18,934 nt of DNA from CBDUEV01 sp965366365 (GCA_965366365.1 CBDUEV010000052.1:1-18934), one strand, 5' to 3'; positions 1-7,676 are shown, counted from the stretch's first letter. Made by a program: numbers and translations. The notes: a model not told the origin generated them from the letters alone.

Positions 1-1277
1 GAATGCACTCGAATGGTGGCTGCCACCTGACGGACCATCTCGAGCTCTCCGAGCGAGGCCACCGAGGCGCGCAGGTTTTCCTCCGCGGCATCGTGAGTGA
101 CCAACAACAGCGTTGCCTCGTCCCCGCGGCCCTCCTGCCACACCGACGCAATGCTCACGCCGTTGTCGCCGAAGGCGCCTGCGATCGCAGCCAGCACCCC
201 GGGCGAATCGGCCACCTCGAGTCGGAGGTACCACTTGGTGGTGACGGAGCTGAAGTCCAGCATGCGGCCGGGTTGGAATCGAACCTTGGGCGAGACAGGG
301 GCGCCGGCAAGCAGCTCGCGGGAGGCGTCGATCATGTCGCCCAGCACCGCCGTGGCGGTCGGCTCGCCGCCGGCGCCGGCACCGCTGAACATGAGAGATC
401 CAATGGCCGGACCCTCGATGTAGATGGCGTTCTGGGGTCCGCGCACGGAGGCGAGCGGGTGTTCTTCCTTGACCAGGGTGGGGTGCACCCGGACGGATAC
501 TCCCTCTGCGCTTTCTGTGGCGATGGCCAGGAGTTTGACCACGTACCCGAGGTCGGCCGAGAGGGCCAGGTCGACCGGATCGAGCTCATCGATCCCTTCG
601 CGGAATACCTGATCGCCGGCCACCCATGTCCCGAACGCCAGGCTGGCCAGGATGGCCGCCTTCTGGGCGGCGTCGCCTCCTGAGACGTCCGCGGTCGGAT
701 CGGCCTCGGCGAACCCGAGCAGCTGTGCTTCGGCCAGCGCATCGCCATAGGAGAGATCCTCGTCAGCCATCTTGCTGAGGATGTAATTGGTCGTTCCGTT
801 GACGATGCCCAGCACCCGACTGATCTTCTCGCCGGCCAGCGATTGTGACAGCGGTCGAATGATAGGAATCCCACCACCGACCGCAGCTTCGAAGAGCAGC
901 GACACCCCGGCTTCGGCTGCCGCGTCGATCAGTTCGAGACCACGCGCCGCCACCAGTTCCTTGTTGGCGGTGACCACTGGCTTGCCGGAGTCCAACGCCC
1001 GCAGGACGAGGTCTCCCGCCGGATCCAGGCCACCCATCAGCTCGACGACCAACTGGACGGTCGGGTCCTCGATCACCTCGACAGGGTCGTCCGTCAACAC
1101 GGATGGATCAACGGAAAACTGGCGGGTCTTGGAGATGTCGCGCACCGCCACACGCCGAACCTCGATGTGGAGTCCGGACTTCGCAAAGATGGCGTCGGAT
1201 TCTTCCACTAGTCGACGGACCAGGGCTCCACCCACGGTCCCACCGCCGAGGATTCCGACTCCTACTGTCGACGTCAT
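1..1277 (-). CDS. hom: Homoserine dehydrogenase, 3' end cut by window edge
   Basis: This enzyme reduces aspartate-semialdehyde to homoserine with NAD(P)H in the cytoplasm, at the branch leading to threonine and methionine. The visible 425 residues from the ATG at 1277 include an N-terminal Rossmann motif (GILGGGTVGGALV, about 8-20), VVTANKELVA (about 101-110), the family block EAAVGGGIPII (130-140), GIVNGTTNYIL (157-167), the catalytic-region motif ADPTADVSGGDAAQKAAIL (192-210) and GAGAGGEPTA (299-308). Residues from about 349 onward (WYLRLEVADSPGVLAAIAG) form an ACT domain, which in this family usually mediates feedback inhibition by threonine. Family members are about 430-440 aa, so only a few C-terminal residues are missing. 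The gene follows lysA by 93 bp on the same strand, as in the actinobacterial lysA-thrA-thrC-thrB order, so thrC and thrB probably lie beyond base 1. The ribosome binding site is weak. The identification itself is secure. Confidence 0.96.
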   Translation of the reverse strand, partial: MTSTVGVGILGGGTVGGALVRRLVEESDAIFAKSGLHIEVRRVAVRDISKTRQFSVDPSVLTDDPVEVIEDPTVQLVVELMGGLDPAGDLVLRALDSGKPVVTANKELVAARGLELIDAAAEAGVSLLFEAAVGGGIPIIRPLSQSLAGEKISRVLGIVNGTTNYILSKMADEDLSYGDALAEAQLLGFAEADPTADVSGGDAAQKAAILASLAFGTWVAGDQVFREGIDELDPVDLALSADLGYVVKLLAIATESAEGVSVRVHPTLVKEEHPLASVRGPQNAIYIEGPAIGSLMFSGAGAGGEPTATAVLGDMIDASRELLAGAPVSPKVRFQPGRMLDFSSVTTKWYLRLEVADSPGVLAAIAGAFGDNGVSIASVWQEGRGDEATLLLVTHDAAEENLRASVASLGELEMVRQVAATIRVH

Positions 1278-1370
1278 GATGCTGCTTCTGGCTCGCGGAT
1301 ATGTGCATCCTGAGGGTAGTCACGGTCCAGCGCGCCTCCGCCCGCCCCGCTTCAGAGCCTTCAGTCGTGA

Positions 1371-2621
1371 TCAGCGGACCACATCATCGAGGCTCTCAGC
1401 CGGCACGGCCACGTGGGCCGCTCCATCCTGAACGAAGACCACCGGTCGGCGGGGAATCATGTTGTAGCGGCTCGCCATCGAGAACGCGTAGGCGCCTGCA
1501 GCGGGTATGCCGACGATGTCTCCCGGGGCGGCATCGTTGGGAAGCAAGCCGGTGGCGATCCGGTCGCCCGCCTCGCAATGTCTGCCCACCACGTGGAACA
1601 ACCGGTCGTGGTCGTCTCGCGGGCGATTGGCGAGCACGGTCTCGTAGCGGGCGTCGTACAGCGCCGGGCGCGGGTTGTCGGAAAGGCCTCCGTCCACAGC
1701 CAGGAACGGAATCTCGGCCTCCTTGCGAACCCCCACCGAGTACAGCACCACGGCCGCGTTGGCCACCACGGACCGCCCTGGCTCCACGGTGATTGCCAGG
1801 CCCTCGACGCCACCTCCCAAGGCCGCCGATGAGATCGCATCGGCATACCGGTCCAGCCCGATCACCGGATCGTCTCGCACGTACGGAACGGCCATTCCGC
1901 CACCCACGTCGAGATCAACCGTGTCGGGGAACCGGCCCCGACGCGCCGCGATGAACTCGGAAGCAGCGGCAACGGCGGCTCCGTGCACCGAAGGGTCGAT
2001 CAACTGGCTCCCGATATGAACGTGGACACCTGCCAGCCGCACCCGTGACGAACCCTCGGCCGCGGCGATGGCTGCGTCGGCCGCGTCCGCTGACATCCCA
2101 AAATGGGTGTCCGCCCCGGTGGTACGGATCTTCGGATGGGTCTTGGCGCCGACATCGACATTCAGTCGCAGCAGGATGTCGAGCGGGGGACCTCCCATCC
2201 GGTTCAAGCGAGCCACCTCGGACGGATCGTCGGCGATGATTCTCCCGACGCCGTGGGTGGCGGCGAGTTCCAACTCGGCGTCGGTTTTGAAGTTGCCGTG
2301 CATCAGCAATCGCCCGGCCGGGAGACCTCCGGCCAGGCCGGTGAGGAGCTCTCCTGCCGACACCACATCGGCCCACCAACCATGGCGTTCGATCAGCGAC
2401 GCCATCTCGATGCACCAGAAGGCCTTGGCCGCGTAGGCGAGCCGGACGTGGGGACCGAACGCCCTCCGGAACTCGTCGAGCCTCGACTCGATGTGCTCCA
2501 CGTCGAAGACATACACCGGGGTGCCGTGGTCGGCCGCCAACTCCGACAGGGAGACACCGCCCAGCGAGGCGCCCGCGTCGGAATCGACCCAGGTCTGGGG
2601 CAGGACATCTTTCAGGGTCAT
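1371..2621 (-). CDS. lysA: Diaminopimelate decarboxylase
   Basis: This PLP enzyme decarboxylates meso-diaminopimelate to L-lysine, the last step of lysine synthesis. The 416-residue product has the full fold-type III layout. The PLP lysine is K66 in YAAKAF, followed by ADVVSAGEL (84-92), HGNFKTDAEL (108-117), VHIGSQL (201-207), the phosphate-binding glycine run DVGGGMAVPY (238-247) and EPGRSVVANA (280-289). The active-site GRHCEAGD has C349 and E350, and GAYAFSMASRYN lies at 376-387. Length is normal for the family. The ATG at 2621 is the best start: the next upstream codons are poorly conserved and KDVLPQTW is a plausible N-terminus. No clear Shine-Dalgarno is seen. The gene is transcribed away from the type VII operon and sits upstream of hom. 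Confidence 0.97.
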   Translation of the reverse strand: MTLKDVLPQTWVDSDAGASLGGVSLSELAADHGTPVYVFDVEHIESRLDEFRRAFGPHVRLAYAAKAFWCIEMASLIERHGWWADVVSAGELLTGLAGGLPAGRLLMHGNFKTDAELELAATHGVGRIIADDPSEVARLNRMGGPPLDILLRLNVDVGAKTHPKIRTTGADTHFGMSADAADAAIAAAEGSSRVRLAGVHVHIGSQLIDPSVHGAAVAAASEFIAARRGRFPDTVDLDVGGGMAVPYVRDDPVIGLDRYADAISSAALGGGVEGLAITVEPGRSVVANAAVVLYSVGVRKEAEIPFLAVDGGLSDNPRPALYDARYETVLANRPRDDHDRLFHVVGRHCEAGDRIATGLLPNDAAPGDIVGIPAAGAYAFSMASRYNMIPRRPVVFVQDGAAHVAVPAESLDDVVR

Positions 2622-2648
2622 CGTGAGGCGAGCGGCATGAGGGGCTGC

Positions 2649-2654
2649 ATCTTA
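2649..2654 (-). promoter_or_regulatory. Candidate -10 element for lysA-hom
   Basis: On the minus strand TAAGAT lies 27 bp upstream of the lysA ATG, in a locally less GC-rich patch (TTTGCGTAAGATGC). It matches the sigma-70-type -10 consensus at four positions. No convincing -35 is present at 16-18 bp, which is common in actinobacteria but leaves the call weak. Confidence 0.25.
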
Positions 2655-2732
2655 CGCAAACGAGGACGCCCGGCCGGCGAGACCTCTCCGCCACCGGTGG
2701 GTCCGGCAGACAACAGCCTGTTCGAAAACAAT

Positions 2733-2760
2733 TTGCACTATCGTTAACTATCGCTAAGCT
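2733..2760 (+). promoter_or_regulatory. Candidate promoter of the type VII operon
   Basis: TTGCAC (2733-2738) and TAAGCT (2755-2760) are spaced by 16 bp and resemble sigma-70 -35 and -10 hexamers. They sit in the only AT-rich patch of the divergent intergenic region (2622-2817), about 58 bp upstream of the first WXG100-like gene. Transcription would start near 2767 and give a leader of about 50 nt. This is inferred from consensus only. The spacer contains a 10-bp tandem repeat that could be an operator. Confidence 0.42.
2737..2756. repeat. 10-bp tandem direct repeat within candidate promoter
   Basis: ACTATCGTTA (2737-2746) is followed directly by ACTATCGCTA (2747-2756), identical at 9 of 10 positions. 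The 10-bp phasing puts both copies on the same helix face. The repeat fills the spacer between the proposed -35 and -10 hexamers, where a bound regulator would compete with RNA polymerase. The regulator is unknown. Confidence 0.6.
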
Positions 2761-2803
2761 GTCCAAGAAAGCTCTATGACACGCATAGGGCCGAGGGGAC
2801 CAC

Positions 2804-2810
2804 GAGGAGG
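2804..2810 (+). promoter_or_regulatory. Strong Shine-Dalgarno that fixes the start of the first WXG100-like gene
   Basis: GAGGAGG ends 7 bp before the ATG at 2818, ideal spacing. It argues for that start rather than the in-frame ATG at 2776, which would add 14 residues rich in Gly, Pro and Arg (MTRIGPRGPRGGPA) that do not fit an Esx N-terminus. Confidence 0.85.
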
Positions 2811-2817
2811 ACCCGCC

Positions 2818-3126
2818 ATGGACACGAAGACGATCTACGCCCCCGAGTACATGCAGTCGCTGCACACCCAGATCGGGACCACCAAGGAGTCGATCCACAC
2901 GGCTCTCCAGGACCTGAAGAAGCTGCACGAGGCCAGGGGTGGGCAGTGGGAGGACAGCACGGTCGGGAACGGACCGGCTCAGACCTTTGGCGAGCTGGTC
3001 GGCCAGTTCGAGGCGCTCACCAACGAGTTCACGAGCAATCTCGAGACGACCGCATCCAACGTGACGAACTACGGCTCAGCCATGGACGAGGTCGCCACCA
3101 CGTTCAACTTCGCGGCATCGAGCTGA
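2818..3126 (+). CDS. WXG100-like type VII secretion protein (large partner, WED variant)
   Basis: The 102-residue acidic, helical protein has the size and helix-turn-helix layout of the ESAT-6/WXG100 family: helix 1 about 10-40, a Gly-containing turn with W44, helix 2 about 52-95. Such proteins form dimers that are secreted through a membrane FtsK/SpoIIIE ATPase. The turn reads GGQWEDS, so the Trp is present but the Gly of WXG is not. Near the C-terminus Y85 is followed by D90, five residues on, so the canonical YxxxD spacing is not met. It is the first gene of the operon, has the best ribosome binding site, and is followed by a hairpin that may keep its transcript level above that of the downstream genes. 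The family call rests on size, turn Trp and context. The exact secreted role is unknown. Confidence 0.8.
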   Translation: MDTKTIYAPEYMQSLHTQIGTTKESIHTALQDLKKLHEARGGQWEDSTVGNGPAQTFGELVGQFEALTNEFTSNLETTASNVTNYGSAMDEVATTFNFAASS

Positions 3127-3135
3127 ACACCCACG

Positions 3136-3172
3136 AACCGCCCGGAGCACCGCAGGGTGCATCCGGGCGGTT
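3136..3172 (+). terminator. Intra-operon hairpin (partial terminator or mRNA stabiliser)
   Basis: AACCGCCCGGAGCACC (3136-3151) pairs with GGTGC (3156-3160) and TCCGGGCGGTT (3162-3172), with a GCAG loop and one bulged A at 3161. That gives 16 base pairs. Only TTT then G follows, so termination would be incomplete. It lies 10 nt after the first stop codon and 11 nt before the next Shine-Dalgarno. This fits attenuation or 3'-end protection of the first gene's transcript. Confidence 0.75.
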
Positions 3173-3193
3173 TGAGGATCCTGGAGGAATGGC

Positions 3194-3436
3194 ATGGCTT
3201 CGGCATCCACACTCGAATGGGTGATTGGGCAGCTTCGCATCCTGAACGGCGACCTGGAAGACCAGCAACGCCGCCTCGGCGCCTACGCCAATGGCATCGA
3301 CGACGCCATCAGCACGCCGATCACCAGTGATCTCGTCAGCGAGGCGGGCGGCTGGGTCGGCGCCATCCAGCGGGCCCAGGACGCGGTGAGCTACTGGATC
3401 TACGACATTCAGCGAGAACTGGACAGTCTCGAATGA
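3194..3436 (+). CDS. Short WXG protein with YxxxD secretion signal (Esx partner)
   Basis: The 80-residue protein is predicted to form two helices (about 6-37 and 52-78). It contains a true WXG tripeptide, W54-V55-G56, at the start of helix 2, and a C-terminal Y67-W-I-Y-D71 that matches the YxxxD/E export signal of type VII substrates. It is shorter than the usual 95-105 aa. GGAGG at 3183-3187 sits 6 bp before the ATG at 3194. Another ATG at 3189 is out of frame. Its stop codon overlaps the start of the ATPase gene (ATGA), indicating translational coupling. The likely role is to partner the preceding 102-aa protein as a heterodimer and carry the signal read by the ATPase. That pairing is inferred from order and motifs, not shown. 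Confidence 0.75.
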   Translation: MASASTLEWVIGQLRILNGDLEDQQRRLGAYANGIDDAISTPITSDLVSEAGGWVGAIQRAQDAVSYWIYDIQRELDSLE

Positions 3437-6400
3437 GGGACCTGGTCGACCACGAACGGCTGACCGGTACGTACCGAGTCACCCTGGCTCCCGCCGGCCA
3501 GCACCCCATCGACGTCGACGTGATGATCTCGGGTGCCGCAACGGTTGCCGATCTCCTCCCCGCCTTCTCCGAAGCGGTCGGCCGACCGTGGGGTGAGGAC
3601 GTGTGGATGGGCCACCAGCGCTTCTTCGCCGATACTCCCCTCGACGTCTTCCCGCTCGAAGACGGGGTGACACTGTCGCCAGACCCGCCCGGCTCTCCTT
3701 CCCGCCACATCGTGGTGGAACTGCGGGGGGTGGCTGGGCTCGAGTCGGGTCGGCACCTTCGGCTCGGGGCCGGCAGTTACGAATTCGGGGCCGAGCCCCA
3801 CAGCGTCACCGTCCGGGTCGAGGAGCCTGGCCGGATCACCGCCACCCCACCGGTCGGCAGATCGCTCGCCGTCAATGGCGTCGGTCGATCGGGACCGTCT
3901 GCTCTGGCCGATGGTGATGTCCTTCAACTCGGCGCCACGGCGTGGCAGGTTGCTCATGCCCCGGAGGTCCGGCCCGGCATCGTGTCCCACACGTTCAACC
4001 GGCCACCCCGGACACTTCCACCGGAGCTGCCGGGCACCGTCGAACCACCCACGCGCGACAAGGTCCGAGAAAGCTCGCGGTCGTTCCGCATCGCCATGGT
4101 GATCGCCCCCCTCCTGATGGGCGGAATCATGGTGGTGGTGTTCCAACGCTGGTTCTACGCCATCTTCATGCTGATGAGCCCCGTGATCATGGCGATGAAC
4201 GTCGTGGACGACCGGCTGCGGCGCCGCAAGGGTTCTCGTCGGGCCGAAGCGGCATTCAAGAAATCGGTGCGAGAGTTCGAGACCGACCTCGCCGATTGGC
4301 GACAGAGGCTCCACCTGGCAGCCGGGCGAAGGAACCCGGACCTCGCCGCCGTCGTGCGCCGGGCCCTCCACCACGACGACCGGGTGTGGGAGCGCCGTCC
4401 TCACCATTCGGACTTCCTCCAGGTGGTGGCGGGTTACGGTTCGCGGCCACTGGTGTCGCCGGTGGCGCTGGGAACGCCGGTGGAGCCCGAGATTGCCGAG
4501 CTGCTCGCCCGTCCCGTGCCAGGGGGGAGCCTCCCCATCGAGGTCGACCTCAGCTCCGGTGAGGTGGTGGGGATCACCGGACCGAGCGGACCCGCCCGGC
4601 GACTCGCCCAGGCCCTGGTCATGCAGGCCGCGGTCGGCCATGGTCCGGCGGACCTGTCGATCTCGGTCGTCTGCTCGCCTGCCGCAGCAGACGAGTGGAC
4701 CTGGGTGTCGTGGCTTCCTCACAGCCTCGGCGTTAACGGCCGACGGCTGCTCGGTGCCCGCGAGGAAGACGTGGAGACCGTCTTCAACGAGATCAAGTCG
4801 GCTACGAAGACCCACCACTTGATCATCCTCGACGGCTGGTTCACCGCGGAACGGGCCACCATCGTGGGAGAGCTGGCCGGTGGCGTGGGAGCATCGCTGC
4901 TGGTGGTGGAGCGGGCAACCAAGGACCTCCCCTCCCTGACCTCGACGGTCATCGAGACCACGGCCGGGGTTGCCATTGCGGTGAGCCGGCCCACCTCGGG
5001 CGATCGGCTCGCCGACGTCACCGGCGTCTTCACCGACGTGGGGGTGGCGGCCGATGTGGCTCGCAGCCTGATCCGGCTAGACGATCCGGAAAAGGAGACC
5101 ATCGGCGGGTCGCTTCCCGACTCGGTGGGCCTCCTCGAACTGCTGGGGATGCCCGAGCCGGATCCGGTTCAGATCGCCGAGGCGTGGGCCAGTAGCGGGA
5201 GGACGATCAAGGCACCGATCGGCATGACTGAGACGGGAGTGCTCGAACTCGACCTGGTGCGAGATGGTCCGCACGGGTTGTTGGCCGGCACCACGGGGGC
5301 CGGAAAGAGCGAGCTGCTCCGTTCGTTGGTGGCCGGGTTGGCGGCGCGGGTAGACCCTGAACACCTCAACTTCGTGTTGATCGACTACAAGGGCGGAAGC
5401 GCATTCGATGTGTGCGCCAATCTCCCCCATGTCACCGGTTTGGTCACCGACCTCGACGCCCATCTCGGCAAACGAGCGCTCATTTGCCTGGAGGCCGAAC
5501 TCGAGTATCGGGAGCATCGGCTGCGTGACGTAGGGGCGACCGATATTCCGGCCTATCTCGATCTCGGTGTGGAGGAACCTCTGCCAAGGCTCTTCATCGT
5601 CATCGACGAGTTCGCCGCCATGGCCAAGGACATGCCTGAGTTCATGGACGCCCTCGTCGACATCGCAGCACGGGGCAGGAGCCTCGGGGTCCATATCCTT
5701 CTCGCCACCCAACGGCCGGCCGGCGTGATCAAGGACAACGTGCGAGCCAACACCAACCTTCGCATGGCGCTCAGGGTTCAGGACGCTTCGGACTCGAAAG
5801 ACGTGCTCGGCGATCCGGCCGCCTCGGCGTTGGCGCGCGCCAAGCCAGGGCGCGGCTATGTCCGGTTCGGACCTTCCGAGCTGGTCGGCTTTCAGGCCGC
5901 CCTGGTGACCGGAACCTCGGGAGTGACCGAGGCCCGTCTCGAGGTTCATCCGGTTCGCTTCGGTCCGGATCGGGCAGCCCCTTCCAGACCGGTGCCCGCC
6001 CCCGATGCCACCACGGACCTCGACCGGCTCGTCGAGGCAATCGGAAGGGCGAACCTCGAGACGGGGATGCAACCGACTCGCTCGCCGTGGCCGCCGCCAC
6101 TGGATCCGCAGCTCGGGCTGCACGCCCTTCTCCCGTCGGAAGACGGGATCGCCCTGGGCATGGTCGACGAACCGCGCTCCCAGCGTCAGAGGCCCTATGT
6201 GTGGAATCCGGACGCAGGGAACCTGGCGCTCTATGGCATGGCGGGGACCGGAGCCGAAGCGGCCGCGGAGACGGCGATCAGATCGATCGGCGCTCGGTAT
6301 GGACAGGACCAAGCCCACGTGTTCGTGGTGAGCTTTGGGACACACCGGTTCGACGGGATCGCCGAGCTACCCCAGGTGGCCGCGCCGGTCGGTCCCGACG

Positions 6401-7515
6401 ACTCGGAACGCCGCGAACGGCTCATCGGCATGCTGGGCCGCCAGCTCCAAGAGCGGCGACAGAACCCTCACCTCGTGGCGACACGGCCCAAGCTGTTCCT
6501 GGTCGTCGAGGATGTTGCCGGGCTTCGTCGATCGCTGGAGCCGTTTCACTTGGCGCCGCTGCTGGACGTGTTGGAGGAGATCTTCGCCAAGGGTCCCGCT
6601 TTGGGAATCCATACCGTGATCACCGCCCATCGGGCCGCGGCGCTCCCGATGAGGATGAATGGCCTGTTTCTCGACCGGTTGGTGTTCGCCTTCGCCGATC
6701 CTGCGGAGTCCGCCGCCTTCGGCTTCAAGGTCAAAGACATTCCGGCGCTCCCCTTTGCGGGCGCCCTGGACGCTCGTAGCGGGCTGGTGGTGCAGGTTGC
6801 CGCCCACTACGAAGGTGTGCCGGTCAAGCAGGCGGACGACCCGACGGGGCGTCCGCTGATCCCGATCATGCCGTCCGAGGTGGACCCGGCGAGCCTGGGT
6901 TCAGCGGAGTTCTCGCTCGTCGGCTGGCGGGTGCCGGTCGGCAGGGGTGGCCCCGACCTCGAACCGATGTACGTCGCCTTCGAAGAGGGTGATCATCTCG
7001 GTATCACGGGACCGACGAGGAGCGGCAAGAGCACCGCGCTGGCGGCCATGGCGGCCAAGATCTCCGCCGCGTCGGTTGATCATCTGGTGGCGATCACTCC
7101 TCGGAAGAGCGAGCTCCGGAACCTCGACGTGTTCAAGTATCACCTGACCGACATGGGGGAGGTGGCCGGCCTGGCTCAGGCGCTCGGCGATCTGGATGAC
7201 GAACGGGTCATCGTGTTCGTGGACGACGCCGAGATGGTCGATTCCCCCGCCTTCGACGCGCTCCTGGCGGCCCGCAAGCCCAACGTGCATGTCATTGCCG
7301 CCCTGCGGTCGGGTGAGGCGGGCCGTTTGTATGGGCATTGGTCGAAGCGTGTCAGGGAGTCTCGCAAAGGAATCGTGCTGCAGCCCGAGCCGGGTGATGG
7401 CGAGTTGTTCGGCGCCAAGCTTCCCAAGACCACGCTCCCCTATCCGCCGGGACGAGGGTATCTGATCTGCGACGGAGGTTTCGAGGCTGTGCATCTGGCG
7501 AACCCTGGGTTCTAG
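3433..7515 (+). CDS. eccC: EccC/EssC-like FtsK/SpoIIIE ATPase of a type VII secretion-like system, with ubiquitin-like and FHA-like N-terminus
   Basis: This is the central motor of type VII secretion: a membrane-anchored ATPase that binds Esx signals and drives export. Residues about 13-85 look like a ubiquitin-like (YukD/EsaB-type) region (VADLLPAFSEAVG, then LDVFPLEDGVTLSPDPP). Residues about 92-175 look FHA-like (HLRLGAGSYEFG, ALADGDVLQLGATAW). Two membrane segments follow (about 219-237 and 241-257), then a basic stretch (RLRRRKGSRR). Four ATPase-like modules come next. D0 has a degenerate P-loop (GPSGPARR, 383-390). D1 is intact, with Walker A GTTGAGKS (619-626) and Walker B FIVIDEF (D725, E726). 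D2 lacks the Lys (GMAGTGAE, 935-942). D3 has GPTRSGKS (1193-1200) and VIVFVDD (D1264, D1265). The start overlaps the preceding stop by 4 bp. FHA domains are typical of Bacillota EssC rather than mycobacterial EccC. The gene ends inside a large palindrome. Confidence 0.93.
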   Translation: MRDLVDHERLTGTYRVTLAPAGQHPIDVDVMISGAATVADLLPAFSEAVGRPWGEDVWMGHQRFFADTPLDVFPLEDGVTLSPDPPGSPSRHIVVELRGVAGLESGRHLRLGAGSYEFGAEPHSVTVRVEEPGRITATPPVGRSLAVNGVGRSGPSALADGDVLQLGATAWQVAHAPEVRPGIVSHTFNRPPRTLPPELPGTVEPPTRDKVRESSRSFRIAMVIAPLLMGGIMVVVFQRWFYAIFMLMSPVIMAMNVVDDRLRRRKGSRRAEAAFKKSVREFETDLADWRQRLHLAAGRRNPDLAAVVRRALHHDDRVWERRPHHSDFLQVVAGYGSRPLVSPVALGTPVEPEIAELLARPVPGGSLPIEVDLSSGEVVGITGPSGPARRLAQALVMQAAVGHGPADLSISVVCSPAAADEWTWVSWLPHSLGVNGRRLLGAREEDVETVFNEIKSATKTHHLIILDGWFTAERATIVGELAGGVGASLLVVERATKDLPSLTSTVIETTAGVAIAVSRPTSGDRLADVTGVFTDVGVAADVARSLIRLDDPEKETIGGSLPDSVGLLELLGMPEPDPVQIAEAWASSGRTIKAPIGMTETGVLELDLVRDGPHGLLAGTTGAGKSELLRSLVAGLAARVDPEHLNFVLIDYKGGSAFDVCANLPHVTGLVTDLDAHLGKRALICLEAELEYREHRLRDVGATDIPAYLDLGVEEPLPRLFIVIDEFAAMAKDMPEFMDALVDIAARGRSLGVHILLATQRPAGVIKDNVRANTNLRMALRVQDASDSKDVLGDPAASALARAKPGRGYVRFGPSELVGFQAALVTGTSGVTEARLEVHPVRFGPDRAAPSRPVPAPDATTDLDRLVEAIGRANLETGMQPTRSPWPPPLDPQLGLHALLPSEDGIALGMVDEPRSQRQRPYVWNPDAGNLALYGMAGTGAEAAAETAIRSIGARYGQDQAHVFVVSFGTHRFDGIAELPQVAAPVGPDDSERRERLIGMLGRQLQERRQNPHLVATRPKLFLVVEDVAGLRRSLEPFHLAPLLDVLEEIFAKGPALGIHTVITAHRAAALPMRMNGLFLDRLVFAFADPAESAAFGFKVKDIPALPFAGALDARSGLVVQVAAHYEGVPVKQADDPTGRPLIPIMPSEVDPASLGSAEFSLVGWRVPVGRGGPDLEPMYVAFEEGDHLGITGPTRSGKSTALAAMAAKISAASVDHLVAITPRKSELRNLDVFKYHLTDMGEVAGLAQALGDLDDERVIVFVDDAEMVDSPAFDALLAARKPNVHVIAALRSGEAGRLYGHWSKRVRESRKGIVLQPEPGDGELFGAKLPKTTLPYPPGRGYLICDGGFEAVHLANPGF

Positions 7516-7550
7516 ACCGCCATTTTGGCGGTCAGGAACCCAGGGTTCGC
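7498..7550 (+). terminator. Large composite palindrome spanning the ATPase stop codon
   Basis: GCGAACCCTGGGTTC (7498-7512) pairs with GAACCCAGGGTTCGC (7536-7550). Inside it GACCGCCA (7515-7522) pairs with TGGCGGTC (7526-7533) around a TTT loop. A symmetric 2-nt internal loop (TA/AG) separates the two stems, giving 23 base pairs in all. The TAG stop (7513-7515) lies within the left arm. No T-tract follows, so it is not a textbook intrinsic terminator, but it probably ends or protects the operon transcript. Each outer arm is itself an odd palindrome (GAACCC-N-GGGTTC), so a DNA-binding role is also possible. Confidence 0.8.
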
Positions 7551-7676
7551 ACCAATTCAGCCGGCGCCGGGCGGCGGTTCTGGATTGGGGGTCCGTTGTT
7601 TGTGACTCATTGCCCTGGCGTCGACATCGTGAAACGAGGACCCTGATGTGTCGCACACAAGGGGCGCAAAGTCACG

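Noticed and set aside
2776..2817. Longer start for the first WXG100-like gene at ATG 2776
   Set aside because: It would add a Gly/Pro/Arg-rich stretch not seen in Esx proteins and would ignore the strong GAGGAGG placed 7 bp before the ATG at 2818.
3409..6345. Long minus-strand open frames (3409-4818 and 5077-6345) under the ATPase gene
   Set aside because: They are low-complexity shadows rich in His, Arg and Gly, opposite a gene with intact Walker motifs.
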